Shown here one piece after another: positions 5,604-6,043 of a DNA stretch of 6,043 nucleotides. Location of the stretch: positions 1-6,043 of the forward strand of contig CAZQZC010000166.1 in NCBI GenBank assembly GCA_964597685.1, written 5' to 3'. The translations under genes were made by a program, and so were the position numbers. This DNA is from JBCBTJ01 sp964597685. GTDB taxonomy: Bacteria; Pseudomonadota; Alphaproteobacteria; Caulobacterales; Hyphomonadaceae. The notes beneath the pieces were generated by a model. That model was given only the letters and a program-made list of their open reading frames with translations. It made no database searches and was not told the DNA's origin. Numbering within the stretch: position 1 is the first letter of the stretch; each line of letters begins with the position of its first letter.

Positions 5604-6043
5604 ATTCCGCCGCCTGTCGGTATTCGGTCTCGCGCTCAGCCGCTAGGCGGTCGCGCACAGTCTCGCCTGGATATCCAAACACTTCCAACCCCCGCGCCGC
5701 CATCTGAAGGCCGGCTTCGATCGCATCCGGTATCACATAGTCAGCGCCGGCTTCGCGCAATTCTTGGGCATGGTCGACGTCTTGAGCGCGCGCGAAAATC
5801 GGCGCCGAAGCGCGCAAGCTGCGCACGGCGCGCACCATGGCGGCGGCTGCGGCGGGATCATCGACGGTGACAATGAACAAAGCCGCGCCCCGGGCCCCAG
5901 CGCGCATCAATATCTCCGGCCGAGCCGCATCGCCCAGATAGACGCGCCACCCAGCCTCTCGCTCCCGCGCAACGCGCGCCACAATGCGGTCTAGAGCGAC
6001 AAACTCCGTCTCTTAGGCACGCAGAATGTGGGCGGCCGCGCGC
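5602..6043 (-). pseudogene. Kef/CPA2-type antiporter TrkA-N (RCK) domain, C-terminal part, with an internal in-frame stop
   Basis: This is the C-terminal end of a KefB/KefC-like monovalent cation:proton antiporter; its membrane domain lies beyond the right edge. The visible part is the cytoplasmic nucleotide-binding domain. Its segments YLGDAARPEIL, FIVTVDDPAAAAAMV, IFARAQDVDHAQELREAGAD and AGLQMAARGLEVFGYPGE line up in order with the RCK domain of E. coli KefC as I recall it. Reading from the right edge, the frame gives RAAAHILRA, then TAA (6015-6013), then ETEFVALDRIVARV and onward. Both sides of the stop match the family with no gap: the left part is the helix after the GxGxxG motif and VALD is the end of the second strand. 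The stop therefore breaks the Rossmann fold. A GTG at 5982 could begin a 126-codon remnant, but it has no well-placed Shine-Dalgarno and would lack the nucleotide-binding loop. The sequence is either a decayed gene or carries a base error. The product ends 14 bases before the Rieske start. Confidence 0.7.

Overview
The window is a GC-rich, gene-dense piece of a bacterial chromosome that reads as alphaproteobacterial. The best clue is a long acyl-CoA dehydrogenase whose sequence resembles (2S)-methylsuccinyl-CoA dehydrogenase, an enzyme of the ethylmalonyl-CoA pathway of acetyl-CoA assimilation found in many Alphaproteobacteria. Genus and species cannot be named from this sequence. No phage, insertion sequence, tRNA, rRNA or CRISPR array is visible.

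Layout from left to right. At 1-79, on the minus strand, lies what looks like the first 26 codons of an exported or membrane protein with a TTG start; it leaves the window on the left. A leader with a perfect 7-bp inverted repeat (100-119) and a terminator-like hairpin with a T tract (168-208) separate it from the acyl-CoA dehydrogenase (211-1905, minus). A short gap with a plausible sigma-70-type promoter (1933-1961) separates that gene from a DUF885-family lipoprotein with an HExxPGHH metal-binding motif (1992-3860, minus). A 196-bp divergent intergenic region containing a 17-bp inverted repeat (3973-3989) leads to a small, unrecognised four-helix membrane protein on the plus strand (4057-4482). 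That gene converges, with only four bases between stop codons, on a Rieske-type mononuclear iron oxygenase (4487-5587, minus). The Rieske gene has its Shine-Dalgarno overlapping the stop codon of the upstream gene, the C-terminal part of a Kef/CPA2-type antiporter nucleotide-binding (TrkA-N/RCK) domain (5602-6043, minus).

How the genes work together. The DUF885 and acyl-CoA dehydrogenase genes run in the same direction and could be co-transcribed, although the dehydrogenase seems to have its own promoter. The Kef-like and Rieske genes are tightly coupled and form one operon. No known pathway links the two groups.

The most notable observation is an in-frame TAA (6013-6015) inside the Rossmann fold of the Kef-like gene. 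Homology to the family continues in the same frame on both sides, so this is either a nonsense mutation (pseudogene) or a base error. I did not find a convincing, previously undescribed multi-gene system.
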